Source of the DNA: Simiduia sp. 21SJ11W-1
GTDB lineage: Bacteria; Pseudomonadota; Gammaproteobacteria; Pseudomonadales; Cellvibrionaceae
DNA length: 64,000 nt
Reading direction: 5' to 3'
Assembly (NCBI RefSeq): GCF_024138675.1
Contig: NZ_CP090959.1
Location: 3,832,001-3,896,000 of the forward strand
Numbering within the stretch: the first letter of the stretch is position 1; each line of letters opens with the position of its first letter. This document shows, piece by piece, positions 49,694 to 58,831 of the stretch. The notes beneath the pieces are model-generated. The model made no database searches and was not told where the DNA came from. It worked only from the letters and a program-made list of their open reading frames with translations. The position numbers and the translations under genes are program-made.

Positions 49694-52574
49694 CGCTGTA
49701 CTCCAAAACCGCTTCCTGCTTGCGATAGCGTGCCGGCAACAGGCGCGCCAATTCTGCAAAACTGTGTTTTACCCACTCGTCGTAGGTGCCACTCCAGGCG
49801 CGCTGGGCGTTGGCTTCAAAAATTTCAATGGCCTGCTCTTCAAAGGGGAAGGCCTGTTCTTCAAGCAGAATTTCATACTGCTCAAGTTCCAGTTCATCCA
49901 GCCCCCGCGGGCGCTGTGAATCCATTAAATCGCGGCTCAGCTGGGCGTAGATGGCGCCAATGCGATGGCTGGCCTGGGTGGTGTATTCGGCCACACCGTA
50001 TTTGAGCAGTGCCTGGTACATATCGAGGGTGTCTTGTAGCGCTTTTTTCTTTTTCGCGAGCGATTGCTTCAGGGGCAGGTTCAACGCGATGCTTTCAAAG
50101 GATTTGTAAAAATCATCGGCGCGCACACTGGTGGCCATGGCCGCCAAAGTAATGGAGCGATCGGTGCGTTGATCGCCAGCCGTGCGATCGGTTTCAATGA
50201 TTTTGCGCAGCCAGTAGTCACGGTTTTGAATATTGCCCTGGGCCAGGTACAACTCGCTTAATTTGTATTGCGCCTCCAGATTTTGGTTAAAGGGCTCCGG
50301 GTAGTTGTGCGCATACTCGCGGTAGAAATTGATGGCGTTTTCGGTATTGCCATCGCGCTCGTAGTATTCAGCGGCAATGTAGAGCGACTGTTGCTGCAGT
50401 GCCGGGTCTTGGCTGTTGCGCGCCTGCTTTAGCAGCTCCTCTGCTGCGGCCGACCAGTTTTCACTCTGCTCGTAAATCAACACCATTTTGGGCGTGATGC
50501 TGGCGGTGAGCGAATGGTTGGGGTAGCGGCTGCGGAAATCCACCAGCAGTTGCTCGGCTTCTTCCCAACGTTTTAATTCAATTAAATAGCTGGCGGCGTC
50601 GTACTGTGCGCTGATGGCAATGTCGCTGTCGGGCGCAAGCGACTGCACGCGAATTAACTGCTCCACCGCCAGCGCCATGCTACCGGCGGCAATGAGTTGC
50701 TCGGAACGTTTGTATACGCTTGCGGCAATGCGGGTTTTGATGTCTTCACGCATGGGGTCGCGCGCGGGCAAGAAAGTTAACACCTGGTTGTAGGCATACT
50801 CGGCCGATTCGTATTGCTCGGTATCGTAATAACTTTGCGCCAAAACCAACCACGCGGTTTTACGTAATTCTGCATCAGGCTCGGGCTGCCATTGGGTAAC
50901 CTGCACAGCCGCGGCTATGGCATCTTGCGGTTTGCCCTGGGCCAACAGTTCATTGGCCGCTTGGGTGAGCACGGCGGCGGCACGTGTATCGGTTGGGAAA
51001 CTTTGGGCAAAACGCAGGGAGCTTGCGATTTTCAGGTCTTGCCAGGCGATGCGATCTTGTTCGTTGAGTGTATCGCGCTCGCCAATTTTTGTTGCCGATA
51101 AAATCGCACTGTAGCCGGCCTCGGGGCCGCGGGTGGCATCTTTGTATTGGTAGGCCACTTTTTCAAAGGCGGCGAAGGCGGCTTCGAGTTTGTCGGCCTC
51201 AAACAGCGCCTCGCCCATCAAGAAGGCCATTTCTGGCGTTTTCGCGTCTTCGGGGAAGGTGCTGATAAATTCCGAGTACCAGAGTGCAGCCTGGGCATAG
51301 TGACCAGCGCGTTTGGCTTCCAGTTCCGGCAACGCTTTGGCGCGCTCGGCGGGCTTTAATTTTTCAATATCCGCCTGGGCTTGTTGGGCACTGGCATGCT
51401 CGTAACTTGCCAACTCATCCAGAAAGCTGTGCAGGTGTTTGCGAATGGGCTCGCGCTCGGTGTCGGATAAATCTGCCCAGTAGCTACTGGTGAAGCCGTA
51501 GTTGCGCACATAGTCTTCTTTGGCCGGCAAAATCAGCGACGGGAAATTGCCCTGCCCGTACACCTCTATCTGGCGCACAGAAAAATTCGGCGAGTGTTCG
51601 TCAAGGGGATTGTTTGCCACATAGTGGCCGTAGGTATCTGCGCTGTCGCGGTAGCGCTCTTTTTCCAGATACAACTGCCCAAGCGATTCATAGAGCATGT
51701 GGTGATAGTGGCGCTTGCCAATATCCACATAGGTTTGCTCGATGGTATCGGCACCGTCCAGGTAGGAAAAGGTAACGGCCATAATGCGCAGTGAATCGTT
51801 TAACAAATTCTGGTTGGAAGATGACAACTCCTGGGCCTTGCTACCGGCCGGCAAAAGCTTATCTAACACAGAGGTGAACGAATCGAGCGATTGCGGATAC
51901 CAGCCACGTTTGAACATGGCCCAACCGTGCATGTAGGTGGCGTTCAGGTAGTAAGGCGTGGCAGGGCCTGCATCAATTACCGATTGGTAGTGATTGGCAG
52001 CGGCCACATAATCGCCGGCACTGAAGGCGGATTCAGCGCGCCGAAATTGCGCCTCTGCCACAAAATCGCCTTCCGGGTGATGCTCGGTCAGCTGGGTGAG
52101 CACTGTGTCGGACGCTTCGGTATTGCCCATCAGCGCATGGGCTTTGGCCAACTGGTAGATGGCCTCTTGGCGGGTAGCCGGATCATAGTGTTCATCCATG
52201 GGCACTGCCAAGAGCGCCTCATATTGGGTGATCACTTCACGGAAATACGGCGCCGGATCTTCGGTGCCTTCCAGCAATTTTTGTTCGGCGCGCAACATGC
52301 TGAGCTCGGCCAGTCGCTCGTAGATGTCGCGCTTAATGCGCTCGTCTTCCGCTACATCCAGGGCGCGCTGGTAGCGTTGCTGCACGGCCAATAACTCGGT
52401 ATCAGCCACAAGAGGTTTAACCTCAGGCACCCGTGCAGGCTCAAGGGCGGCGAGTTTAGGGCTGTCATCCACCAGGGGATCATCGGCAAAAAAGCTACAA
52501 CCCGAGAGCGCAATCAGGCTTGTGAAGGTGATGGCTAAGGCCAGTGGCCGCCGTGTTAATCGTTGCGCTGCCAT
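49680..52574 (-). CDS. Large TPR lipoprotein of the TolQ/TPR operon
   Basis: 964 aa. Signal peptide ends in the lipobox ALSGC with Cys26, followed by Ser, so it is likely outer-membrane bound. The whole mature protein is helical with many TPR-like repeats, for example EAIYQLAKAHALMGNTEASDTVLTQL, FVAEAQFRRAESAFSAGDYVAAANHYQSV and KYQLSELYLAQGN-like units. The start codon overlaps the upstream gene's stop (TAATG). Such a long TPR protein would be a scaffold binding periplasmic and outer-membrane partners. Confidence 0.9.
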   Translation of the reverse strand: MAAQRLTRRPLALAITFTSLIALSGCSFFADDPLVDDSPKLAALEPARVPEVKPLVADTELLAVQQRYQRALDVAEDERIKRDIYERLAELSMLRAEQKLLEGTEDPAPYFREVITQYEALLAVPMDEHYDPATRQEAIYQLAKAHALMGNTEASDTVLTQLTEHHPEGDFVAEAQFRRAESAFSAGDYVAAANHYQSVIDAGPATPYYLNATYMHGWAMFKRGWYPQSLDSFTSVLDKLLPAGSKAQELSSSNQNLLNDSLRIMAVTFSYLDGADTIEQTYVDIGKRHYHHMLYESLGQLYLEKERYRDSADTYGHYVANNPLDEHSPNFSVRQIEVYGQGNFPSLILPAKEDYVRNYGFTSSYWADLSDTEREPIRKHLHSFLDELASYEHASAQQAQADIEKLKPAERAKALPELEAKRAGHYAQAALWYSEFISTFPEDAKTPEMAFLMGEALFEADKLEAAFAAFEKVAYQYKDATRGPEAGYSAILSATKIGERDTLNEQDRIAWQDLKIASSLRFAQSFPTDTRAAAVLTQAANELLAQGKPQDAIAAAVQVTQWQPEPDAELRKTAWLVLAQSYYDTEQYESAEYAYNQVLTFLPARDPMREDIKTRIAASVYKRSEQLIAAGSMALAVEQLIRVQSLAPDSDIAISAQYDAASYLIELKRWEEAEQLLVDFRSRYPNHSLTASITPKMVLIYEQSENWSAAAEELLKQARNSQDPALQQQSLYIAAEYYERDGNTENAINFYREYAHNYPEPFNQNLEAQYKLSELYLAQGNIQNRDYWLRKIIETDRTAGDQRTDRSITLAAMATSVRADDFYKSFESIALNLPLKQSLAKKKKALQDTLDMYQALLKYGVAEYTTQASHRIGAIYAQLSRDLMDSQRPRGLDELELEQYEILLEEQAFPFEEQAIEIFEANAQRAWSGTYDEWVKHSFAELARLLPARYRKQEAVLEYSDVLH

Positions 52575-54451
52575 TACTGCTTCAACCGTTCATCGTACAG
52601 GCGCGCCACACTTAACCGCGTGCGCGCAAGATAGTTTTTAATGCGAACTTGCTGGGCGTTTAACGCGGCCATCACCTGGTTCTGAAGCGCCCGCTCCTCT
52701 TTTAACAGCTGGCTGTCTATGGCCACAATTTCAGCGGCCAGGCGTTGATCGAGCGCCGACATCCGCTCCTGGTAAGGCAGGATTTCCGGCGCCTCGTCGA
52801 TAGCTTTTTGCAGCGAAACGCCCGCGCGCCCCAGCTCATCAAGCGCGGTTTCAAGTTCGTTTAACGCGGATTTTTGCGCCCACAGATTACTGGAAAATTG
52901 CTCTTGGGCATTCCACAAGAGTACGCCTTGGTAAAATTCCAGTTGCTGGCGCTCCCAGTCGGCGGATTCACCGCTGGCCTCTAGTGCCTCAACCGATGCC
53001 TTGGCCGATGCCACCCAAGCCATTTGGTCGAGCATGTCTTCATCGGTAACGAGCGCTAAATAGTCGCGGTTTTTTTCCACTTGCATCAGCCAGCCGCGGA
53101 TAGTGCGCGCCTGTTCACGCAGGCTTGCCTCTAACTGCATTTTGCCTGAGGCCTGCATGGCAGCCACTTTTTCAGCCCGCGCTCGGCCGCGCTGCACCAG
53201 CAGATCGGCGTAGACATCCTGCTTTTGTTGCCACTGGGCCAGATTGTTTTGCATGAACAACAAATCGCGCACCGCTTGCACGCGCGATTGAAAATCGTTT
53301 TGGGCAAAAATTTCAGATAAATAGGCAAGCTCGGGTTTTAGCGACACGGCAGGGTCCAGCGCAAACCAGCTTTGGTTGCCCTGGGCTGTGCCCTGGCGAA
53401 TAACGTCTAGCAGGTAGCCGCCTTCAAGCTCTGCCCGCAGTGCCTGAATTTTTTCAAGCTCTTTGGCAAAGATGTGTTCCGCACCTTCGTAGGCATCCAG
53501 GGCTGCTACATCGGCGCCGATTTTTTCGTAGGCAAAGGGCACGGCCAATAGGGATTCAAGCACGCTGGTTTGTTGCAGCGAGCCTTCGTTCAGTTTTTGC
53601 CAGGGCGCCAGGGCCTGTTCGTATTTATCTTGCGCAGCCCACGCCCAACCCAGGCCCAAGAGTGCTCGGTCTGAATAGGGGCCGGTTAAGCGCACGGCGT
53701 TAAAGGCATCTACCGCCTTTTGGTATTCACCTTGCTGAATGTGAATGTAACCGATGGCTGTGTGGGCGCGATCACGCAATGCGCGTTGCACTTTTTGGTG
53801 CATGGGGTGTTCGCGCAAGGGCGTTTCGGTGGCGGCTTGCAAGTAGCCCAATGCCTGCACGGCTTCGCCCTGACGCCCGAGCGCCACGCCCAGATTGTAG
53901 TTTACAAGCTCGTGCCAGCGGCCCATGTCGGGCAGTTGGCTAAATAATATTTTGGCTTCTTTGTAGTCTTCGTTGCGTAGCAAAATTTGCAGGCGCATGG
54001 CCGCCAACTCGCGCGCCAGTCGGCTGTCGATTTCTGCGGAAATGTTGTTAAAACTTTCTCCGGCACCGGCCCAATCGCCCTGCTGGTATTGCAGCTTGCC
54101 CAGGTAAAACCAGGCGGTATCGCGCACATTGAGCGGTTTGTTTTCGGTGAGTAATTCACTGAAGGCCGCGCCTGCGCGCTCTTCCATACCGAAGGCCAGG
54201 CCAATGGCACCGGCAATAATTTGCGGGTTGTCTTTATGGCCCTGTATACCGCCACGGGCATCGGCCACCATCAACTCACTGAGGGCTGCAAAATAATTTT
54301 GTTGGTAGTACTCATACAAGGTAACGCCATAGCGCAAATCCGCCACGGAACTTGGCAGCGCGTCGTCGTCGGCAAAAGCCCAACTGGCACACCCGAAAAT
54401 TGCCCAGCCACACAACAGCCGGGCAAAGGTTTTAACCCCACCAACCTTCAC
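52574..54451 (-). CDS. Secreted TPR/coiled-coil protein of the TolQ/TPR operon
   Basis: 625 aa from GTG at 54451, two nucleotides past the previous stop codon. Signal peptide (about 1-27, SWAFA). TPR-like repeats occupy the first two thirds (WFYLGKLQYQQGDWAGAGESFNNI, TAIGYIHIQQGEYQKAVDAFNAV); the C-terminal third is a charged coiled coil (LDQRLAAEIVAIDSQLLKEERALQNQVMAAL). Probably periplasmic. Function inferred only from its operon. Confidence 0.87.
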   Translation of the reverse strand: MKVGGVKTFARLLCGWAIFGCASWAFADDDALPSSVADLRYGVTLYEYYQQNYFAALSELMVADARGGIQGHKDNPQIIAGAIGLAFGMEERAGAAFSELLTENKPLNVRDTAWFYLGKLQYQQGDWAGAGESFNNISAEIDSRLARELAAMRLQILLRNEDYKEAKILFSQLPDMGRWHELVNYNLGVALGRQGEAVQALGYLQAATETPLREHPMHQKVQRALRDRAHTAIGYIHIQQGEYQKAVDAFNAVRLTGPYSDRALLGLGWAWAAQDKYEQALAPWQKLNEGSLQQTSVLESLLAVPFAYEKIGADVAALDAYEGAEHIFAKELEKIQALRAELEGGYLLDVIRQGTAQGNQSWFALDPAVSLKPELAYLSEIFAQNDFQSRVQAVRDLLFMQNNLAQWQQKQDVYADLLVQRGRARAEKVAAMQASGKMQLEASLREQARTIRGWLMQVEKNRDYLALVTDEDMLDQMAWVASAKASVEALEASGESADWERQQLEFYQGVLLWNAQEQFSSNLWAQKSALNELETALDELGRAGVSLQKAIDEAPEILPYQERMSALDQRLAAEIVAIDSQLLKEERALQNQVMAALNAQQVRIKNYLARTRLSVARLYDERLKQ

Positions 54452-54453
54452 AA

Positions 54454-54966
54454 TCAGTTATCCCATTCCTTGATATCAAAGTCGGGCTGCATGCGCGCCG
54501 TGGAGTCGTTAATGCGAACTTCCAATACTTTTGGATCGTCTTCTTTATCGATGGTGAGCCGCGCACCGCGCTTGTAGTCGCGCCCATCCGGGCCCTGGCC
54601 TACGAATACAGCACTCACTTCATGCTCGCCGGTTTTTAAGTTGCCCATGTACAAGCGCTGTACGCCACCGCGATACAGGGCATCGAGCTGTTGCTCTGTG
54701 TAGAGATGGCTGGCCACCAATTCGCCGTCAATCAGCAGCTTTACCGAATCCAGGCGGAAGAATTTGCCCACATCCATAGAGAGAAACACACTCACCTGGC
54801 TACTGGCCGGGTAGAGTAATTCCTCTTCAAGGATTAACAGGTCGCGGTTGAGTTCTAGCACCCGCTGCTTCAGGGCCTCTACATCACTGGCCTCTTGAGC
54901 CGGAGCCTGCATGGCGAAGGTCAAACAGCACAATGCGGTTGCCAGCCAACCCGTCCGATTAAGCAT
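54454..54966 (-). CDS. Secreted hypothetical protein, first gene of the TolQ/TPR operon
   Basis: 170 aa from ATG at 54966 (AGAAAGGAAAGATTCC upstream). Signal peptide about 1-23 (AQEAS follows). A short coiled coil (DVEALKQRVLELNRDLLILEEELL) leads to a beta-sandwich-like domain: VSVFLSMDVGKFFRLDSVKLLIDGELVASHLY, then GNLKTGEHEVSAVFVGQGPDGRDYKRGARL. Family not recognised by name. It heads the operon, so the promoter should lie in 54967-55164. Confidence 0.8.
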   Translation of the reverse strand: MLNRTGWLATALCCLTFAMQAPAQEASDVEALKQRVLELNRDLLILEEELLYPASSQVSVFLSMDVGKFFRLDSVKLLIDGELVASHLYTEQQLDALYRGGVQRLYMGNLKTGEHEVSAVFVGQGPDGRDYKRGARLTIDKEDDPKVLEVRINDSTARMQPDFDIKEWDN

Positions 54967-55164
54967 GGAATCTTTCCTTTCTAAATTATTGGCGCGTAAA
55001 TCATTTTTTGCGTTTTCTGAGCTGGCTGCGGGCGGGATGGGCCTGCACAAATCGCAGAGACAAAAACAAACCACAGTTTAGGGGCAGTTGCGTGCCTTTA
55101 CTTTGCCGCAGGCCACAAAAGGCCGATTCTACTCACCCAACCCGGTGAAAAGAAGCACGGGCAG

Positions 55165-56154
55165 CTATTTGCCGTCCGGCGGTTGCAAGCCACTGCTGAA
55201 ATGCACCTTGCCCGCGGCATCTATCACAATGGCGTCATATTGAGGCAGCCGCTCGATAAGCGCGAGCCCCCGGGCCACGCCCAGCACAAATACGGTAGTA
55301 GAAAGCGGGTCGGTATCAAAGCCTTTGGGGCCCATAACCGTCACGCTCATCACACCCTCGCTGGATTCACCGGTGCGTGGGTTGATGATGTGGTGCACGC
55401 GCCGGCCCTGCTCGTCGATAAAGTAGCGCTCGTAATCACCCGAGGTGGAAAGGGCCACATCCGCCAGCGGCAGGCGCAGCGCCAGTGCATCCTCTTGGCG
55501 GGGGTTTTTTACGCCCACAATCCAGGGCCGGCCGCGCTTGTCGCCCAGCATGCGGCTGTCGCCGCCAGCACTGACACTGGCGTGGGCAATGCCGCGCGCG
55601 CGCAGCAGATCAATGGCGCGATCTACCGCGTAGCCCTTGGCGATACCACCCAGGTCTATGCGCAGGTCCGGGTGTTTGAACGCCACGGTACCGGCCTTTT
55701 GGTCCAGCGCAATGGATTGGTAATTCACCGCCGGCAACAGGCGCTTGCGCTCTTTTTCATCTGGCTGTATGCCTGCGCGGTAATCGTATTTGAACCCCAC
55801 AGAGGCAAAGGTGATGTCAAAGGCACCGTCGCTCAATTGGCCGTAGTAGAGGGATTTGGCCAGCAGCTGCATCAGCTCTGGAGTAACCGCCACCGGCGCG
55901 CGGGCGGCTTCGGCATTGAGCTTGCTAAGCTCCGAACTTTCAATCCAGGGGCTTAACCACTGATCAATGCGGCGCATTTCGGCCAGCACTTCAAGCGCGG
56001 CAAGGCGGGCCTCGGCCGGTTGTTCATGCCAAAGGTAGACGGTGATTTCTGTGCCCATGATGGCCGCGCGCTCGTAGTGCCACTCGGCCTGTGTCAAACA
56101 GGGCAGGCACAATATCAACGCCAACCAGCGCACAGCTTTAGCCCGTACCCTCAC
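55165..56154 (-). CDS. apbE: FAD:protein FMN transferase
   Basis: 329 aa with a signal-like N-terminus (LALILCLPCLTQA), so it is exported. ApbE features: MGTEITVYLWHE, SDGAFDITFA, DLRIDLGGIAKGYAVDRAID, SVSAGGDSRMLG and HHIINPRTGESSEGVMSVTV. The enzyme covalently attaches FMN to threonine of periplasmic flavoproteins (Rnf or Nqr subunits, for example). ATG overlaps the gspN stop, so it is the last gene of the secretion operon, which is unusual. Confidence 0.93.
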   Translation of the reverse strand: MRVRAKAVRWLALILCLPCLTQAEWHYERAAIMGTEITVYLWHEQPAEARLAALEVLAEMRRIDQWLSPWIESSELSKLNAEAARAPVAVTPELMQLLAKSLYYGQLSDGAFDITFASVGFKYDYRAGIQPDEKERKRLLPAVNYQSIALDQKAGTVAFKHPDLRIDLGGIAKGYAVDRAIDLLRARGIAHASVSAGGDSRMLGDKRGRPWIVGVKNPRQEDALALRLPLADVALSTSGDYERYFIDEQGRRVHHIINPRTGESSEGVMSVTVMGPKGFDTDPLSTTVFVLGVARGLALIERLPQYDAIVIDAAGKVHFSSGLQPPDGK

Positions 56155-56948
56155 GGCAGCTTGAGCTCCATTAGAAATTCATCGTTCTGACGCTCGAAGC
56201 CCAGCACCGAGAGCCCCGTGCCCCACTGGGCCCGATAGGAGTCAGAGAGCTTCAACCGGGTGGTGAGGTTGGCCTCCAGGCCCGCGCGGCCCAGGTTTAA
56301 CGCGCCCGATTGGGCGCGCCACTGAATGGCCTGATCTTCGCTGATCACCGAGGCGCTGAAGGGGCCGCCGCCGGCACCCTCAAGCTGTAAATCCATGTTG
56401 CCAAATTGCAGCCAGCGGCCGTCCATTTCCACCGCCAATTGATTGATGCGCCCGGAACCCTGCACGGCCTCGATGCGGTTACCCACCAGCTGTAACTCAT
56501 CAATGGCCAGCATCAGCTGGCCGGTGGCATCCACCGGGGCCACAAGGCTTAGGAAATTGGCGGGCAAATTCACCCGGATATCGTTAAATTCGGTGCCGCC
56601 TGTCAGGCCCTGGCACACGCGGCCGGTAATTTGTTGGGCGTTGAGAGACGACTGCAACTGCGCACAGGCGCGCATACCCAAGAGAGCTGAGGGCTTAAGT
56701 GACCAATCCAGCTCGCCCAGATCAAACACCAGCTGCCGCCCGCGATAAGGCGCCAATTGCAGGCGGGCAGATTCTGCCGAGCCCGCCCAGAAACTGCCGG
56801 TCACGCCTTGCAGCTGCAGGCCGCCGGCGGCGGCAGCATTGGCCATAAGGCTTGCCGGCGCCATTGAAATGATCCACGCCAGCAGCAGGCACAGGCCAGC
56901 CAAGCTCCAGCGCCAATAGCTCAGGGGGTGTTTGGGTTCACTACTCAT
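56151..56948 (-). CDS. gspN: Type II secretion protein N
   Basis: 265 aa. One N-terminal membrane helix (LAGLCLLLAWIISMAPASLM) precedes a beta-rich domain (GGLQLQGVTGSFWAGSAESARLQLAPYRGRQLVFDLGELDWSLKP and following), as in GspN/PulN. It is a non-essential inner-membrane component in many systems. GspM lies 3 nt upstream on the same strand and apbE overlaps its stop. Confidence 0.9.
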   Translation of the reverse strand: MSSEPKHPLSYWRWSLAGLCLLLAWIISMAPASLMANAAAAGGLQLQGVTGSFWAGSAESARLQLAPYRGRQLVFDLGELDWSLKPSALLGMRACAQLQSSLNAQQITGRVCQGLTGGTEFNDIRVNLPANFLSLVAPVDATGQLMLAIDELQLVGNRIEAVQGSGRINQLAVEMDGRWLQFGNMDLQLEGAGGGPFSASVISEDQAIQWRAQSGALNLGRAGLEANLTTRLKLSDSYRAQWGTGLSVLGFERQNDEFLMELKLP

Positions 56949-56951
56949 GGG

Positions 56952-57446
56952 TTATGGGGCCTGCTCCAGACGGGCGGTTAACAGCACCCAGCCTTCTTTA
57001 TCTGTGGGGTTAATGGTGAGTTCGTTTATGGTGGCGCCGGCCACGGCTTCCATTTCATACAACCAGCGCCACACCGATTGGGTGGGTGCCGCCTCCAGCC
57101 GCACAAACATTTCACCCTGCTGGCCCGGCTGAATGCCGCGAATAGACAAGCCGTGCTTGCGCAGGCTGTTGTCGATCAGCTCGGTCATGGTGGTTTTGCC
57201 GCGGCTTTGCTGCTGGCTGGCAGCGCCACGCGTTGCCTCAAGCTGGGCCGCCAGCTGGTCTACCTCGGCAAAGGTGGCCTGGGTGCGCGCCAGGGTTTTT
57301 ACGGCGTCATCGCGCATGCCATTAATGGGGGCGACCACCGCCACCCAAACGAGCATGGCAGCCACGGCCAGGCCACCCACAGCCAGCATGGCCTGTTCGC
57401 GCAAGGGCCGCCCATAGAGAAGTTTTGCAAGGGTTTGTTCAATCAT
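56952..57446 (-). CDS. gspM: Type II secretion protein M
   Basis: 164 aa, a bitopic protein: short cytoplasmic N-terminus, helix LAVAAMLVWVAVVAPI, then a periplasmic ferredoxin-like domain with SLRKHGLSIRGIQPGQQGEMFVRLEAAP. GspM pairs with GspL in the inner-membrane platform. Start overlaps the gspL stop (ATGA). Confidence 0.92.
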   Translation of the reverse strand: MIEQTLAKLLYGRPLREQAMLAVGGLAVAAMLVWVAVVAPINGMRDDAVKTLARTQATFAEVDQLAAQLEATRGAASQQQSRGKTTMTELIDNSLRKHGLSIRGIQPGQQGEMFVRLEAAPTQSVWRWLYEMEAVAGATINELTINPTDKEGWVLLTARLEQAP

Positions 57447-58831
57447 TTGCGCGTCACCTTCATGCGCGCCTGATGCACGCCGTTATTCACATTGACCGAC
57501 AGCACCTCGGCACTGAACCCCTGGGCTTTGAACTGGCTGCTGAGCGATTCGATATCGGCCAGCGCACGCGCCTGAATGGTTAAACGCAACTCCTGGGCGC
57601 TGTTGGAAAACTGCAGGTTTTTTACCTCTACGCCCTCTTTGCCGGTGAGTACGGGCACCGCGCGCGCCAACACCTGCAGGGCGTTGCTGCCCTGGGCTGC
57701 GCCGCCTGCGCGGTTAACCTGGTTGCGCAATTGTTTGAGCGGGTCGCTGATGGCGCCGCTCGGAACGGCTGCGCGGTAGCGCTCGGTAATGGCGGTTTTG
57801 AGCGCGTCTGTGTGGCTGCTGGCGGTATACCATTCGGTGAGCGCCACACTTAAATGCACACACAAGCCCGCAGCCAGCACCAGTGCGGGCACTTTTATCA
57901 TGCGCAGCCAACGGGTCAGCGGGATGCGCGGCGAGTATTGCTCAACGGCAAGGTTAGGCGCGCCGTAAGCCGCGGCAAGGGGTGCGCCAAGGGTTTGGCC
58001 GGGTGCAGCCAGCGCGGCCAGCGATGCGGGCAATGCACTTTTGAGTGTGGCGAGTTCTTGCGCGCCGGTGGCCAGCAGTTGCACGGCCTCGGGCTTGGGT
58101 TCGCGGGCGGCCAGGCTTGCCACGAAGGCCGGCAACAACGACGGTTGCACGGCGCCATAGCGGGTGGCCGACAGGCGGAAGTGGGCGCATTCTGGCTCAA
58201 GCATCAACGCCCACTGGCCGGCGGCGGGTTCTGGCAGCAAGGCGCTGGCGCTCACCAAGTGCGAAACCGGCAGTTCGCGTTCAAAAAACGGCGCCAGCCA
58301 TAAATCCAGCAGATCTTTGCGGCAATAGGCCAGATCAACACTCTCTTCACCCAACGGGCCGTACACAAAGTGCAAATCAGACACATCGTCGATGATGTCT
58401 TCTTCCAGCTGAAACGGCGCCAGCTTTTTGTAGTAGCGGCGCTCGCTCAACTCAACGGGCAGCGTGCGGGTAACCACCTGATCGGCGGGCAGCACCATCA
58501 CCACTTGCGCGGGCCAGTGGCTATTGGCTGCCATCAAGGCCGCCAGATCACCGGCCTGAAGCTCGCTCCACTGGCCATCCCGGTAATGGCGCCACTGGTA
58601 TTGCACGGCCTCTGCAGCCACCAGCTGGGGCTCACCGGCCAGATCGCCTGCTACGCCATCTGCCAAATGCCCGGTCAGCGCCTCTGGCTGTTCATCCAGT
58701 GAGGGCGCCTCGGCAGGTGGCGGGCTTTCCGGCACGGTTTGCGGGTAGAGGTAGAGCCCCTCCAGCAAACCCGCCTGGCTTATGGGTGCCGCATCGATTG
58801 TTGCCGGCTCGGCCAGCGCATCTGTGGTCAT
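57443..58831 (-). CDS. gspL: Type II secretion protein L
   Basis: 462 aa. A large cytoplasmic actin-like domain (VVMVLPADQVVTRTLPVELSERRYYKKLAPFQLEEDIIDDV) is followed by one membrane helix (about 320-338) and a periplasmic ferredoxin-like domain (LQFSNSAQELRLTIQARALADIESLSSQFKAQGFSAE). GspL ties the GspE ATPase to the platform. It overlaps gspK by 4 nt. Confidence 0.93.
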   Translation of the reverse strand: MTTDALAEPATIDAAPISQAGLLEGLYLYPQTVPESPPPAEAPSLDEQPEALTGHLADGVAGDLAGEPQLVAAEAVQYQWRHYRDGQWSELQAGDLAALMAANSHWPAQVVMVLPADQVVTRTLPVELSERRYYKKLAPFQLEEDIIDDVSDLHFVYGPLGEESVDLAYCRKDLLDLWLAPFFERELPVSHLVSASALLPEPAAGQWALMLEPECAHFRLSATRYGAVQPSLLPAFVASLAAREPKPEAVQLLATGAQELATLKSALPASLAALAAPGQTLGAPLAAAYGAPNLAVEQYSPRIPLTRWLRMIKVPALVLAAGLCVHLSVALTEWYTASSHTDALKTAITERYRAAVPSGAISDPLKQLRNQVNRAGGAAQGSNALQVLARAVPVLTGKEGVEVKNLQFSNSAQELRLTIQARALADIESLSSQFKAQGFSAEVLSVNVNNGVHQARMKVTRK

